Below, one piece after another: positions 28,805 through 37,289 of a stretch of 64,000 bases of DNA (within the stretch, counting starts at the first letter, position 1; every line of letters starts with the position of its first letter). The stretch spans positions 1,007,727 to 1,071,726 of the forward strand of contig CAWAVG010000002.1 of NCBI GenBank assembly GCA_963785425.1, written 5' to 3'. The notes under the pieces are model-generated. The model ran no database searches and had not been told where the DNA came from. It was given only the letters and a program-made list of their open reading frames with translations. Source of the stretch: RYN-133 sp963785425. GTDB lineage: Bacteria > Actinomycetota > Actinomycetes > Mycobacteriales > Jatrophihabitantaceae. Both the position numbers and the translations under genes were made by a program.

Positions 28805-29569
28805 TTATGCGCTGGCGGTCTCGTTGACCCCGAAGCGGGCGTAGCCCTCCGACTCGAGGCGGTCGGCGAGCTCGGCTCCGCCGGACTCGACGATGCGCCC
28901 GTCGAAGAACACGTGCACGAAGTCGGGCTCGATGTACTTCAGGATCCGCGTGTAGTGCGTGATGAGCAGCGTGCCCACGCCCTGCGCACGGACCCGGTTC
29001 ACGCCCTCGCTGACGACGCGCAGGGCATCGACGTCGAGGCCGGAGTCGGTCTCGTCCAGGATCGCGATCTTCGGACGGAGCAGTTCGAGCTGCAGGATCT
29101 CGTGGCGCTTCTTCTCGCCCCCGGAGAAACCCTCGTTCACCGAGCGCTCGGCAAAGGCCTTGTCGATCTCGAGGTCGGCCATCGACGCGTTGACCTCCTT
29201 GACCCACGTGCGCAGCTTGGGCGCCTCGCCGCGCACGGCGGTCGCGGCAGTGCGCAAGAAGTTCGACACCGAGACACCGGGCACCTCGACCGGGTACTGC
29301 ATCGCGAGGAAGAGTCCGGCGCGGGCGCGCTCGTCGACGGTCATCGCCAGCACGTCCTGGCCGTCGAGGGTGATCGACCCGGACGTGACCGTGTACTTCG
29401 GGTGGCCGGCGACTGAGTACGCGAGCGTCGACTTGCCCGACCCGTTCGGGCCCATGATCGCGTGGGTCTCGCCCGACGACACCGTCAGGTCGACACCGCG
29501 CAGGATCTCGGCCGTGTCGTTGCCGTCGCCGACCGTGACGTGCAGGTCGCGGATCTCGAGGGTGCTCAT
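28805..29569 (-). CDS. sufC: Fe-S assembly ATPase SufC
   Basis: 254 residues. ABC-type ATPase of the SufBCD scaffold: Walker A GPNGSGKST, signature FSGGEKKRHEI, Walker B AILDETDSGLDVDAL and the switch His in LLITHYTRIL. The ATG overlaps the sufD stop (ATGA). A soluble subunit that drives conformational change in SufB-SufD; it is not a transporter. Confidence 0.96.
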   Translation of the reverse strand: MSTLEIRDLHVTVGDGNDTAEILRGVDLTVSSGETHAIMGPNGSGKSTLAYSVAGHPKYTVTSGSITLDGQDVLAMTVDERARAGLFLAMQYPVEVPGVSVSNFLRTAATAVRGEAPKLRTWVKEVNASMADLEIDKAFAERSVNEGFSGGEKKRHEILQLELLRPKIAILDETDSGLDVDALRVVSEGVNRVRAQGVGTLLITHYTRILKYIEPDFVHVFFDGRIVESGGAELADRLESEGYARFGVNETASA

Positions 29570-30708
29570 TCTTGGCTCTCCAATGCGGTGAAGCCGAGTC
29601 TGGCTTCGATTGCGGTCATGATCTGGTGCTGCAGGTCGGACAGCCCGATGCGTTCGACCACATCGGCGAAGAAACCCCGCACGACCAGGCGCCGCGCCTC
29701 GTCCTCGGGGATTCCGCGCGACTGCAGGTAGAACAGCTGCAGGTCGTCGAAGCGTCCCGTCGTGCTGGCGTGGCCCGCTCCGGAGATGTTGCCGGTCTCG
29801 ATCTCGAGGTTCGGTACGGAGTCGGCGCGGGCGCCGTCGGACAGCAGCAGGTTGCGGTTCATCTCGTAGGTGTCGGTACCGCTCGCGGACGGCCGGATGC
29901 GCACGTCGCCGATCCATACCGTGCGCGCCGACTCACCGAGCAGCGCGTTCTTGTACAGGACCTTCGAGGCGCAGTTGGGCGCGCTGTGGTCGACGAACAA
30001 CCGGCTCTCGAAGTGCTGTCCGTCACCGGCGAAACCGACACCGAGCAGTTCGGCCCGCCCACCGGGGCCGGCGAAACGCACGGTCGGGACGATGCGCACG
30101 ACCGAGCCGCCGAGCGTGATGTTCACGTGGCGGTAGCTCGCGTCGCGGCCGACGAGCGCGGCGTAGGCCGACAGCTGCACGGAGCCCTCGTCGGCGGCGT
30201 TGACCGCGACGACCGAGAGCGACGCGCCGTCGCCGATCACCATCTCGATGTTGGCCGCCACGCGGATCAGGCCCTGATGATCGATCACCAGGGTCGCGCG
30301 GGCGTTCGAGCCGATCTCGACGACATGGTGTGTGTACGAACGTCCGCTGACGCCGGTGCGGGTCAGCACGATCGGCTCGGTCAGCTCGGCGCCGGCATCG
30401 ACACGCACGTGCAGCCCACGCGGCGCGTGTGCCATCGCGAGCGCGCTCGGCCGGTCGGCCGGCGTCAGCGCCGTACCGAACGCCTCGAGCGTGCGCGGGT
30501 CGACGGTCTCGACGTGGGCACCGGCCGGGACGTGTTCGGACCCCTCGATGACGCCGTCCGGCTCGAACGGCTCGAAGAACTCGCGAATGCGTGCAAGCGG
30601 CGAGAACCGCCAGTCCTCCTGGGAACGGTTCGGTTCCGGGAAATCCGCGGGGTCGCGCGAGGTAAACCGTTCCGACGGACTGCCGGTCGTTTTCAATAGG
30701 GCTGTCAT
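29566..30708 (-). CDS. sufD: Fe-S assembly protein SufD
   Basis: 380 residues of the SufBD beta-helix family. N-terminal RSQEDWRFSPL and C-terminal IETGNISGAGHASTTGRFDDLQLFYLQSRG are characteristic, the latter corresponding to the interface shared with SufB. The ATG at 30708 has GAAGGA 5 bases upstream. A gap of 66 bases separates it from sufB. Confidence 0.94.
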   Translation of the reverse strand: MTALLKTTGSPSERFTSRDPADFPEPNRSQEDWRFSPLARIREFFEPFEPDGVIEGSEHVPAGAHVETVDPRTLEAFGTALTPADRPSALAMAHAPRGLHVRVDAGAELTEPIVLTRTGVSGRSYTHHVVEIGSNARATLVIDHQGLIRVAANIEMVIGDGASLSVVAVNAADEGSVQLSAYAALVGRDASYRHVNITLGGSVVRIVPTVRFAGPGGRAELLGVGFAGDGQHFESRLFVDHSAPNCASKVLYKNALLGESARTVWIGDVRIRPSASGTDTYEMNRNLLLSDGARADSVPNLEIETGNISGAGHASTTGRFDDLQLFYLQSRGIPEDEARRLVVRGFFADVVERIGLSDLQHQIMTAIEARLGFTALESQE

Positions 30709-30774
30709 GAAGTTCCTTCGGGGTCCCCGACGAGCTTTTCTAGTGTTCCTGGCGAGAAGAAGTCGGTGGGGCGT

Positions 30775-32205
30775 TTAACCGACCGCTCCTTCCATCTGCA
30801 GCTCGATCAGGCGGTTGAGCTCGAGGGCGTACTCCATCGGCAGCTCACGCGCGATCGGCTCGACGAACCCGCGTACCACCATGGCCATCGCCTCGTCCTC
30901 GGAAAGGCCGCGGCTCATCAGGTAGAACAGCTGGTCCTCGCTGACCTTCGACACCGTCGCCTCGTGCCCCATCGACACGTCGTCCTCGCGGACGTCCACG
31001 TAGGGATAGGTGTCGGAGCGGCTGATGTCATCGACCAGCAGCGCGTCGCACTTCACCGTCGAGCGGCTGTGGTGGGCGCCCTTGTTGACCTGCACCAGCC
31101 CGCGGTAGGACGTGCGTCCGCCACCGCGGGCGACCGACTTCGAGATGATGTTCGAGCTCGTGTTGGGCGCCAGGTGCAGCATCTTCGCACCGGCATCCTG
31201 GTGCTGGCCCTCGCCCGCGAACGCGATCGAGAGCACCTCGCCCTTGGCGTGCTCCCCCATGAGCCACACCGCGGGGTACTTCATGGTGACCTTCGAGCCG
31301 ATGTTGCCGTCGACCCACTCCATGGTCGCGCCCTCTTCGGCGCGCGCGCGCTTCGTCACCAGGTTGTAGACGTTGTTCGACCAGTTCTGGATCGTCGTGT
31401 AGCGGCAACGGCCGCCCTTCTTCACGATGATCTCGACGACGGCCGAGTGCAGCGAGTCGGAGCTGTAGATCGGCGCGGTGCAGCCTTCGACGTAGTGCAC
31501 GTAGGCGCCCTCGTCGACGATGATCAGCGTGCGCTCGAACTGGCCCATGTTCTCGGTGTTGATGCGGAAGTAGGCCTGCAGCGGGATCTCGACGTGGACA
31601 CCCTTCGGCACGTAGATGAACGAGCCGCCGGACCAGACCGCGGTGTTCAGCGCCGCGAACTTGTTGTCACCGGACGGGATGACCGTGCCGAAGTACTCCT
31701 CGAACAGCTCGGGGTACTCCTTCAACGCCGTGTCGGTGTCGAGGAAGATCACGCCCTGGCTCTCGAGCTCCTCGTTGATCTTGTGATAAACGACCTCGGA
31801 CTCGTACTGCGCGGCAATGCCGGAAACGAGACGCTGCTTCTCGGCCTCGGGGATGCCGAGCTTGTCGTAGGTGTTCTTGATGTCCGCGGGCAACTCGTCC
31901 CAGCTGGTGGCCTGCTTCTCGGTCGAGCGCACGAAGTACTTGATGTTGTCGAAGTCGATGCCCGACAGGTCCGAGCCCCAGTTGGGCATGGGCTTCTTGT
32001 CGAACACCGACAGCGCCTTCACCCGGCGGTCGAGCATCCACTGCGGCTCGCTCTTCTTCGCCGAGATGTCGCGGACGACGGCCTCGGACAGTCCGCGCTG
32101 CGCGCTGGCGCCGGCGACGTCGGAGTCGGCCCAGCCGAAGCCGTACCGTCCGATGGCGTCGATCTGCTCGTCCTGCGTGATGACCCGCTCGGGCGTGGTG
32201 GTCAT
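30775..32205 (-). CDS. sufB: Fe-S assembly scaffold SufB
   Basis: 476 residues, the main scaffold on which the cluster is built. Conserved sequence includes YGFGWADSD, FIYVPKGVHVEIPLQAYFRIN, YVEGCTAPIY with a conserved Cys, and GHEATVSKVSEDQLFYLMSRG. It starts 3 bases after the sufR stop, so regulator and scaffold share one transcript. No frameshift is seen. Confidence 0.96.
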   Translation of the reverse strand: MTTTPERVITQDEQIDAIGRYGFGWADSDVAGASAQRGLSEAVVRDISAKKSEPQWMLDRRVKALSVFDKKPMPNWGSDLSGIDFDNIKYFVRSTEKQATSWDELPADIKNTYDKLGIPEAEKQRLVSGIAAQYESEVVYHKINEELESQGVIFLDTDTALKEYPELFEEYFGTVIPSGDNKFAALNTAVWSGGSFIYVPKGVHVEIPLQAYFRINTENMGQFERTLIIVDEGAYVHYVEGCTAPIYSSDSLHSAVVEIIVKKGGRCRYTTIQNWSNNVYNLVTKRARAEEGATMEWVDGNIGSKVTMKYPAVWLMGEHAKGEVLSIAFAGEGQHQDAGAKMLHLAPNTSSNIISKSVARGGGRTSYRGLVQVNKGAHHSRSTVKCDALLVDDISRSDTYPYVDVREDDVSMGHEATVSKVSEDQLFYLMSRGLSEDEAMAMVVRGFVEPIARELPMEYALELNRLIELQMEGAVG

Positions 32206-32208
32206 ATG

Positions 32209-32880
32209 TCAGTGCCTCCCAGAAGGGGTGGGGAGTTGGGTCGGGGTGGGGACGTGCGTGGTGCAGACCCCGTCGCCGTGGGCGATCGTGGCCAGTCGTT
32301 GGACGTACGTGCCGAGCACCTGTTCGAACGCGCGCGTCTCGGCCTCGCACAACTCGGGGAACTCGGCGGCCACGTGGGCGACCGGGCAGTGGTGCTGGCA
32401 GATCTGGATCCCGGCGGCCGCGCTCTCTGTCGTCGAAGCGTAGCCATTGGCCGTCAGGCCCTCGGCGAGCGCGTCGACGCGAGTGGCGACGCTCGCACTC
32501 GTCACGACCCGTTCGCGCAGCTCCGCCGCGAGCGTCTCGGCGCGGTGCTCGGCGAAGGCCGCGACCGCCCGCTCGCCGCCGGTCTCTCGCAGGTAGCGCA
32601 GTGCGGTGGTCGCCAGGTCGTCGTAGGCGTGCGGGAAAGCGGCACGGCCCTGGTCGGTGAGAGCGTAGATCCGGGCCGGACGGCCGCGGCCGCGCTTGGG
32701 CGCGGGGCGGGGATCACACTCGGTGAGCAGGCCGTCGGCCACGAGTGCGTCGAGGTGGCGGCGCACGGCAGCGGGCGAGAGGCCCAGCCGGTCGGCGAGC
32801 GCAGCGGCGCTGTGCGGGCCGCGCTCGAGGATCAGCCGGGCAACCGCGTCACGGGTGCGATCGTCGCCGGCGAATTTCAC
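32209..32880 (-). CDS. sufR: Iron-sulfur sensing repressor SufR
   Basis: 223 residues. The N-terminal winged helix (AAALADRLGLSPAAVRRHLDALV and the wing RGRGRPARIYALTDQGR) precedes a C-terminal domain with the cluster ligands (ICQHHCPVAHVAAEFPELCEAE). SufR binds a [4Fe-4S] cluster and represses the suf operon when Fe-S supply is adequate. The GTG at 32880 is the only good start. CATACT ends 7 bases upstream of it and could be the -10 of a leaderless transcript; the 63-base gap to plsC is the expected operator region. Confidence 0.93.
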   Translation of the reverse strand: MKFAGDDRTRDAVARLILERGPHSAAALADRLGLSPAAVRRHLDALVADGLLTECDPRPAPKRGRGRPARIYALTDQGRAAFPHAYDDLATTALRYLRETGGERAVAAFAEHRAETLAAELRERVVTSASVATRVDALAEGLTANGYASTTESAAAGIQICQHHCPVAHVAAEFPELCEAETRAFEQVLGTYVQRLATIAHGDGVCTTHVPTPTQLPTPSGRH

Positions 32881-32943
32881 AACATCAGTATGACGTATTT
32901 CGGTGCCCGGTTTCCACCACCCCGGCTCCGATAGGTTGCCGGT

Positions 32944-33609
32944 GTGCTCTACCGCACCCTCGAACTCACCCTCGCCCCCGCATTGCGGGCGGTCTATCGT
33001 CCCGAGATCACCGGTCTGGACGCAGTTCCCGCCGACGGTCCGGTGATCTTCGCAGCCAACCACATCTCCTTCGCCGACGAGTTCTTCACCCCGCTCGCGG
33101 CGCGCCGCCAGGTCGTCTACTTCGCCAAGGCCGAGTACTTCACCACCCCGGGGATCAAGGGCCGGCTCAGCTCCCTTTTCTTCACGACGCTCGGGCACGT
33201 CCCCGTCGAGCGCGACGACCCGCGCGCCGCGGCGAGCGTCATCGACATCGGCGTCGATGTGCTCAAGAACGGTAGGGCGCTGGGCATCTTTCCCGAGGGC
33301 ACCCGTTCTCCCGACGGGCGGCTGTACAAGTTCCGCACCGGCGTCGCCCGTGTCGCGCTGCGCAGCGGGGCGCCGGTGATCCCGGTCGGACTGGTCGGCA
33401 CGCGGGAGGTACAGCCCCCCGGCGAGCGGATGTGGCACCGGGCGAAGGTGTCCGTGTGCTTCGGTGCACCGCTGCACTTCGGCGACCGGGCCGGCGAGGA
33501 GCGCAGCTCGCGCGTGCTGCGCGAGGTCACCGAAACGGTGCGCACCGCCGTCCAGGAACTCAGCGGGCAGGAGTACGTCGACCACTTCGCCGGCTCGGCC
33601 CGTCCCTGA
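32944..33609 (+). CDS. plsC: 1-acyl-sn-glycerol-3-phosphate acyltransferase family protein
   Basis: 221 residues. Catalytic NHISFADE (NHX4D type) and FPEGTRS mark a glycerophospholipid acyltransferase that acylates lysophosphatidate at the inner membrane face. GTG start at 32944, divergent from sufR. The reaction is inferred from family motifs; other acyl acceptors are possible. Confidence 0.85.
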   Translation: MLYRTLELTLAPALRAVYRPEITGLDAVPADGPVIFAANHISFADEFFTPLAARRQVVYFAKAEYFTTPGIKGRLSSLFFTTLGHVPVERDDPRAAASVIDIGVDVLKNGRALGIFPEGTRSPDGRLYKFRTGVARVALRSGAPVIPVGLVGTREVQPPGERMWHRAKVSVCFGAPLHFGDRAGEERSSRVLREVTETVRTAVQELSGQEYVDHFAGSARP

Positions 33610-33618
33610 CCCTGGCCT

Positions 33619-33671
33619 TTTCCCCGCTGGTGACCGGTCGGCGGGCGTGCGGGCGAGCACCGGCGGGGAAA
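33619..33671. repeat. Palindromic repeat element, copy 1 of a tandem pair
   Basis: Left arm TTTCCCCGCTGGTG (33619-33632) and right arm CACCGGCGGGGAAA (33658-33671) pair with one mismatch. It follows the plsC stop by 10 bases and could also end that transcript. The same 14-base unit recurs at 33,682, 10,713 and in altered form at 54,371. Confidence 0.7.
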
Positions 33672-33681
33672 CCGTCGTGCC

Positions 33682-33734
33682 TTTCCCCGCTGGTGGGCGG
33701 TCGGGACGGTGCAGAGCGAGCGGCAGCGGGGAAA
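33682..33734. repeat. Palindromic repeat element, copy 2 of a tandem pair
   Basis: Left arm TTTCCCCGCTGGTG (33682-33695) is identical to copy 1. The right arm (33721-33734) matches the complement with two mismatches. Arm length and loop size are the same as in copy 1, which starts 63 bases earlier. Confidence 0.7.
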
Positions 33735-33789
33735 CGTGACGCGCACAGCGCACGCTGATTGCGACGCGCACCCCGCAGGGAGGCGTTCC

Positions 33790-33795
33790 TAGACT
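33790..33795 (+). promoter_or_regulatory. -10 element placing transcription start at the GTG (leaderless)
   Basis: TAGACT is followed by six bases and then the GTG start of the ABC ATPase gene, the usual distance between a -10 box and the transcript start. No ribosome site precedes the GTG, so leaderless translation is likely. Confidence 0.5.
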
Positions 33796-33801
33796 GAACG
33801 T

Positions 33802-34722
33802 GTGCCCGCGCCCGCCGTCGAGATCGTCGGTCTCGTCAAGTCCTACGGCGCGCGCCGCGCCGTCGACGGGCTGAGCCTCGATGTCGCCCGCGGCACCCTG
33901 CTCGCCCTGCTCGGCCCGAACGGCGCGGGCAAGACCACCACCATCGAGATCTGTGAGGGATTCCGCCGCGCCGACGCCGGTACGGTACGGGTGCTCGGCC
34001 TGTCACCGGACGACCCGGCCCTGCGCCCGCGCGTGGGTGTCATGCTGCAGGAGGGCGTCGGCGGCTACCGCGAGGCGCGCGCGATCGAGCTGCTGAGCCT
34101 GTTCGCGCGCTACGCCGCCGCCCCGCACGATCCCGGCGACCTGCTCCACCTCGTCGGCCTCGGCGACGTCGCCGGCACCGCGGTCAAGCGGCTGTCCGGC
34201 GGACAGCAGCAGCGCCTGTCCCTGGCGCTCGCGCTGGTCGCCCGGCCCGAACTGGTCTTCCTGGACGAACCCACCGCGGGCATGGACCCGCAGGCGCGCC
34301 ACGTCACCTGGGACCTCGTGCGCCGGCTGCGCGCCGACGGCGTCAGCGTCGTGCTCACCACGCACTTCCTGGACGAGGCCGAACAACTCGCCGACACTGT
34401 GGTCGTGATCGACGACGGTCGTGTTGTCGCCGCGGGCACGCCCGCCGAGCTCACGCGCGGCGGCGCCCGCGGCCAGATCCGGTTCCGCGCCGTCCCGGGC
34501 CTGCCGCTGGAGCTGCTGCTCACCGATCTGCCGGAGGGCACGCGCGCCGAGGAGACCGACCCGGGCAACTACCTCGTCACCGGCGAGGTCACCCCGCAGT
34601 TGCTGGCCACGCTCACAGCATGGTGCGCACGCCGCGGCGTGCTCGCCGAGAACCTGTCCGTCGAGCGACGCAGCCTCGAGGACGTGTTCCTCGAGGTGAC
34701 CGGACGGAGGCTGCGTCCTTGA
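33802..34722 (+). CDS. ABC transporter ATP-binding protein
   Basis: 306 residues. One ATPase domain: Walker A GPNGAGKTTT, signature RLSGGQQQRLSLA, Walker B LVFLDEPTAGMD, switch His LTTHFLDEAE. The C-terminal extension is typical of ATPases that pair with ABC-2 membrane proteins. The stop overlaps the TTG of the permease gene. Conserved placement upstream of ctaA suggests a link with respiration or heme, but the substrate is unknown. Confidence 0.88.
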   Translation: MPAPAVEIVGLVKSYGARRAVDGLSLDVARGTLLALLGPNGAGKTTTIEICEGFRRADAGTVRVLGLSPDDPALRPRVGVMLQEGVGGYREARAIELLSLFARYAAAPHDPGDLLHLVGLGDVAGTAVKRLSGGQQQRLSLALALVARPELVFLDEPTAGMDPQARHVTWDLVRRLRADGVSVVLTTHFLDEAEQLADTVVVIDDGRVVAAGTPAELTRGGARGQIRFRAVPGLPLELLLTDLPEGTRAEETDPGNYLVTGEVTPQLLATLTAWCARRGVLAENLSVERRSLEDVFLEVTGRRLRP

Positions 34723-35528
34723 GCGCGCCGCAGGTTGGTGCGCCGGGGCGGCGGCAGGCGACCATACTCAAGGACTTCGCCCCCGCGCCACAGGCGGCAC
34801 CGCGCGGACGGATGCTCGCGGCGCAGACCGCGATGGAGTTCCGGCTGCAGCTGCGCAATCTCGAGCAGGTCGGCCTGACCCTCGTCATCCCGCTGCTCCT
34901 GCTGTTCTTCTTCAACCTGCCGCTGCTCTATTCGCTCGGAGTCGACCGCCGCATCGACTTCGTCGTGCCCAGCATCATGGCGCTCGCGGTGATGTCGTCG
35001 TCGTTCACGGGACTGGCGATCGGCACCGGCTTCGAGCGCAAGTACGCGGTGCTGAAGCGGCTCGGTGCCACCGCGCTCCCCCGCGAGGTGCTCATCGGCG
35101 GGAAGACGCTGTCGGTGCTGCTGCTCGAACTCGTGCAGGTCGCGCTGATCGTCGCATTCGGGTTCGCGCTGGCCTGGCACCCGCACGGCGATCCGGCGCT
35201 GGCCGTACTGCTCGTCGCGCTCGGAACGGTCGCGTTCGCCGGCCTCGGACTGCTGCTCGCAGGCACGCTGCGGGCCGAGGTCACTCTCGCGGCCTCGAAC
35301 CTCGTCTGGCTGGTACTGCTGTTCGCCGGCGGCATCGCCATCCCGCTCGCGAAGTACCCGCACGCCGTCGCCGAGGTGTTGCAGTACCTGCCGTCGGCCG
35401 CGCTGTCGGACGGCCTGCACCGAGTCCTCCAGGACGGCGGCGCGCCGCCGCTGCACGACCTCCTGACGCTGGTCGGCTGGGGTGCGGCGGCGATGATCGC
35501 CGCCGCTCGGTGGTTCCGGTGGGAGTGA
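34719..35528 (+). CDS. ABC-2 type transporter permease
   Basis: 269 residues with six hydrophobic segments. A TTG start overlaps the ATPase stop (TTGA) with GGAGG upstream. Sequence such as GLAIGTGFERKYAVLKRLGATALPR between segments 2 and 3 is typical of ABC-2 permeases. The stop overlaps the ctaA start (GTGA), so ATPase, permease and heme A synthase are translationally coupled. Confidence 0.85.
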   Translation: MSAPQVGAPGRRQATILKDFAPAPQAAPRGRMLAAQTAMEFRLQLRNLEQVGLTLVIPLLLLFFFNLPLLYSLGVDRRIDFVVPSIMALAVMSSSFTGLAIGTGFERKYAVLKRLGATALPREVLIGGKTLSVLLLELVQVALIVAFGFALAWHPHGDPALAVLLVALGTVAFAGLGLLLAGTLRAEVTLAASNLVWLVLLFAGGIAIPLAKYPHAVAEVLQYLPSAALSDGLHRVLQDGGAPPLHDLLTLVGWGAAAMIAAARWFRWE

Positions 35529-36430
35529 GCACGCCCGTCCGCACCGAGGTGCCGTGGCTCCCCCAACGCGTGCAGACAGATTCGTGGCTGCGCGGTCTGG
35601 CGCTCGCCTCGGTGATCGCCAACGTCGTGATCGTCGTGACCGGCGGAGCGGTGCGCCTCACCGACTCCGGGCTCGGCTGCCCGACCTGGCCGTCGTGCAC
35701 CGATTCGTCGCTCACCCCGACGAAGCAGTACGCCATCCACGGGATCATCGAGTTCACCAACCGGCAGCTGACCTTCGTGCTGGTCGTGATCGCCGTGGCG
35801 ACCTGGCTCGTCGCCATGGCGCGACGGCGCGAACGCGCGCTCGCGACACTGGCTGCTCTTGGCATCCCGGCGCAGGCCGTCCTCGGTGGTCTCACGGTGC
35901 TGACCCACCTCAATCCCTGGCTCGTCGCGCTGCACTTCTTGCTGTCGATGGCGATCATCGCGGTGACCTTCCGGCTGTGGTGGCGGCTGCGTGTCGACGC
36001 CGTCCCCGCAGCAGCGCCGCTCCCGCCGGCCGCCCGGGCGCTCATGCAAATCACGGTCGCGGTGAGCGCCGCCGTGCTCGTGATCGGCACCGTCGTCACC
36101 GGCAGCGGACCGCACGCCGGCGACACGGACTCCAGCGGCAAGGTGCACCGCACCGGACTCGACGTGTCGTCGATGGCGCAACTGCACGCCGACGCGGTGA
36201 TGGCCCTGGTCGGTATCACCATCGGGCTCGTCGCCGTGGTCTACGCACTCGGCGCGGCGCCGGCCGTCCGGCGGGCCGCCGTGGTGCTGCTCGCGGTGGA
36301 GCTCGCCCAGGGCGTCATCGGCTACACCCAGTACTTCCTGGACGTCCCGCCGCTGCTGGTCGCCGTGCACATGCTGGGCGCCTGCCTCGTCTGGGTCGCG
36401 GCGCTGCGGGTGCTCCACACCTCGGCTTGA
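35525..36430 (+). CDS. ctaA: Heme A synthase
   Basis: 301 residues, eight hydrophobic segments. CtaA oxidises the C8 methyl of heme O to give heme A for cytochrome aa3 oxidase. Seen: TGGAVRLTDSGLGCPTWPSC with the regulatory Cys pair, EFTNRQLTF and LHFLLSMA (heme histidines), and VTGSGPHAGD in the second half. The farnesyltransferase that makes heme O is encoded at 39.4-40.4 kb on the other strand. Confidence 0.94.
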   Translation: MSTPVRTEVPWLPQRVQTDSWLRGLALASVIANVVIVVTGGAVRLTDSGLGCPTWPSCTDSSLTPTKQYAIHGIIEFTNRQLTFVLVVIAVATWLVAMARRRERALATLAALGIPAQAVLGGLTVLTHLNPWLVALHFLLSMAIIAVTFRLWWRLRVDAVPAAAPLPPAARALMQITVAVSAAVLVIGTVVTGSGPHAGDTDSSGKVHRTGLDVSSMAQLHADAVMALVGITIGLVAVVYALGAAPAVRRAAVVLLAVELAQGVIGYTQYFLDVPPLLVAVHMLGACLVWVAALRVLHTSA

Positions 36431-36464
36431 CGGAGATTTCGCGCATTCCGGGTAGACCGACGCC

Positions 36465-36698
36465 ATGTCAATGTCGACAAGCAGGAGCCGCGGCCGGGGC
36501 ACGCTGAGCCGCGTGCTGGGCGTACTGATCATCGTCTGGCTCGTCATCGGAGCCATCGCCGCCGGGCAGCGGGGCTACTACAGCTCCAGCAAGACCAACT
36601 GCGCCGGGTTCGCCACCATCGCCGTCACGATCATTGCGGGGCCGCTCAACTACATGGGCGTGAACCCCAAGACCAAGTGCCCGCACCCGAGTAAGTAG
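36465..36698 (+). CDS. Small conserved membrane protein
   Basis: 77 residues. An Arg/Ser-rich leader precedes a hydrophobic segment (LGVLIIVWLVIGAIAAGQRG) and a short external tail with two cysteines (KTNCAG, then KTKCPHPSK). The pattern recurs in actinobacteria beside other genes, but no function is known to me. Confidence 0.65.
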   Translation: MSMSTSRSRGRGTLSRVLGVLIIVWLVIGAIAAGQRGYYSSSKTNCAGFATIAVTIIAGPLNYMGVNPKTKCPHPSK

Positions 36699-36790
36699 CG
36701 CCTTTCAGCGCAGCTTCAGAGAAGTTTCAGCGCTGCGGCCCACTGTTCCTCCTGTCAACCGGCACGACCCGCCTTGGACAGGAGAATCCG

Positions 36791-37285
36791 ATGACCGCAA
36801 CGCTCAAGACCCTCACGATGGTGCTTCTCACCGTCGTCATCGCCGGCGTCCTCGCCGTGCTGTGTGCTGCGCCCGCCCAAGCGGACATCTGGCAGACCGA
36901 CGGCGGCTATGCGATGGAGACGGTGACCTGCAACTCCAGCGAGCATTCGGTGACGGTCGACTTCAACGTCCGCGGTGAGGACAGCGGCGTCATCGCCGGC
37001 TCCGATCTCTTTCCCTTCGAACTCGTCGAGCCGGTGTACGTCACGGTCTGGGAGTGGGTCGGCGGCGCGTGGGTCCGGAGCGACTGGCATTCGATCAACG
37101 CCTACGGACCGTCGTCCATCAAGGTCGACGACACCACCGGCACGACCTACTGGTACTTCTCCTACGCCTTCGCCACTCGCTCCGGCGGCTGGGACTACGC
37201 GAGTGAGTGGGCGCACGGAGCGGGCCAAGCGGGCCTGTACTCGGACCAGAACGGCTACACGACGTTGACGTCGTGCAACAGCTGA
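36791..37285 (+). CDS. Secreted protein of unknown function
   Basis: 164 residues. Signal peptide with a cleavage-like AQA after residue 33, then an acidic mature part rich in Trp and Tyr (VWEWVGGAWVRSDWHS). Two cysteines (ETVTCNS near the start, TSCNS at the end) could form a disulfide closing the domain. The ATG at 36791 has GGAGA about 10 bases before. No family recognised. Confidence 0.6.
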   Translation: MTATLKTLTMVLLTVVIAGVLAVLCAAPAQADIWQTDGGYAMETVTCNSSEHSVTVDFNVRGEDSGVIAGSDLFPFELVEPVYVTVWEWVGGAWVRSDWHSINAYGPSSIKVDDTTGTTYWYFSYAFATRSGGWDYASEWAHGAGQAGLYSDQNGYTTLTSCNS

Positions 37286-37289
37286 CCGG

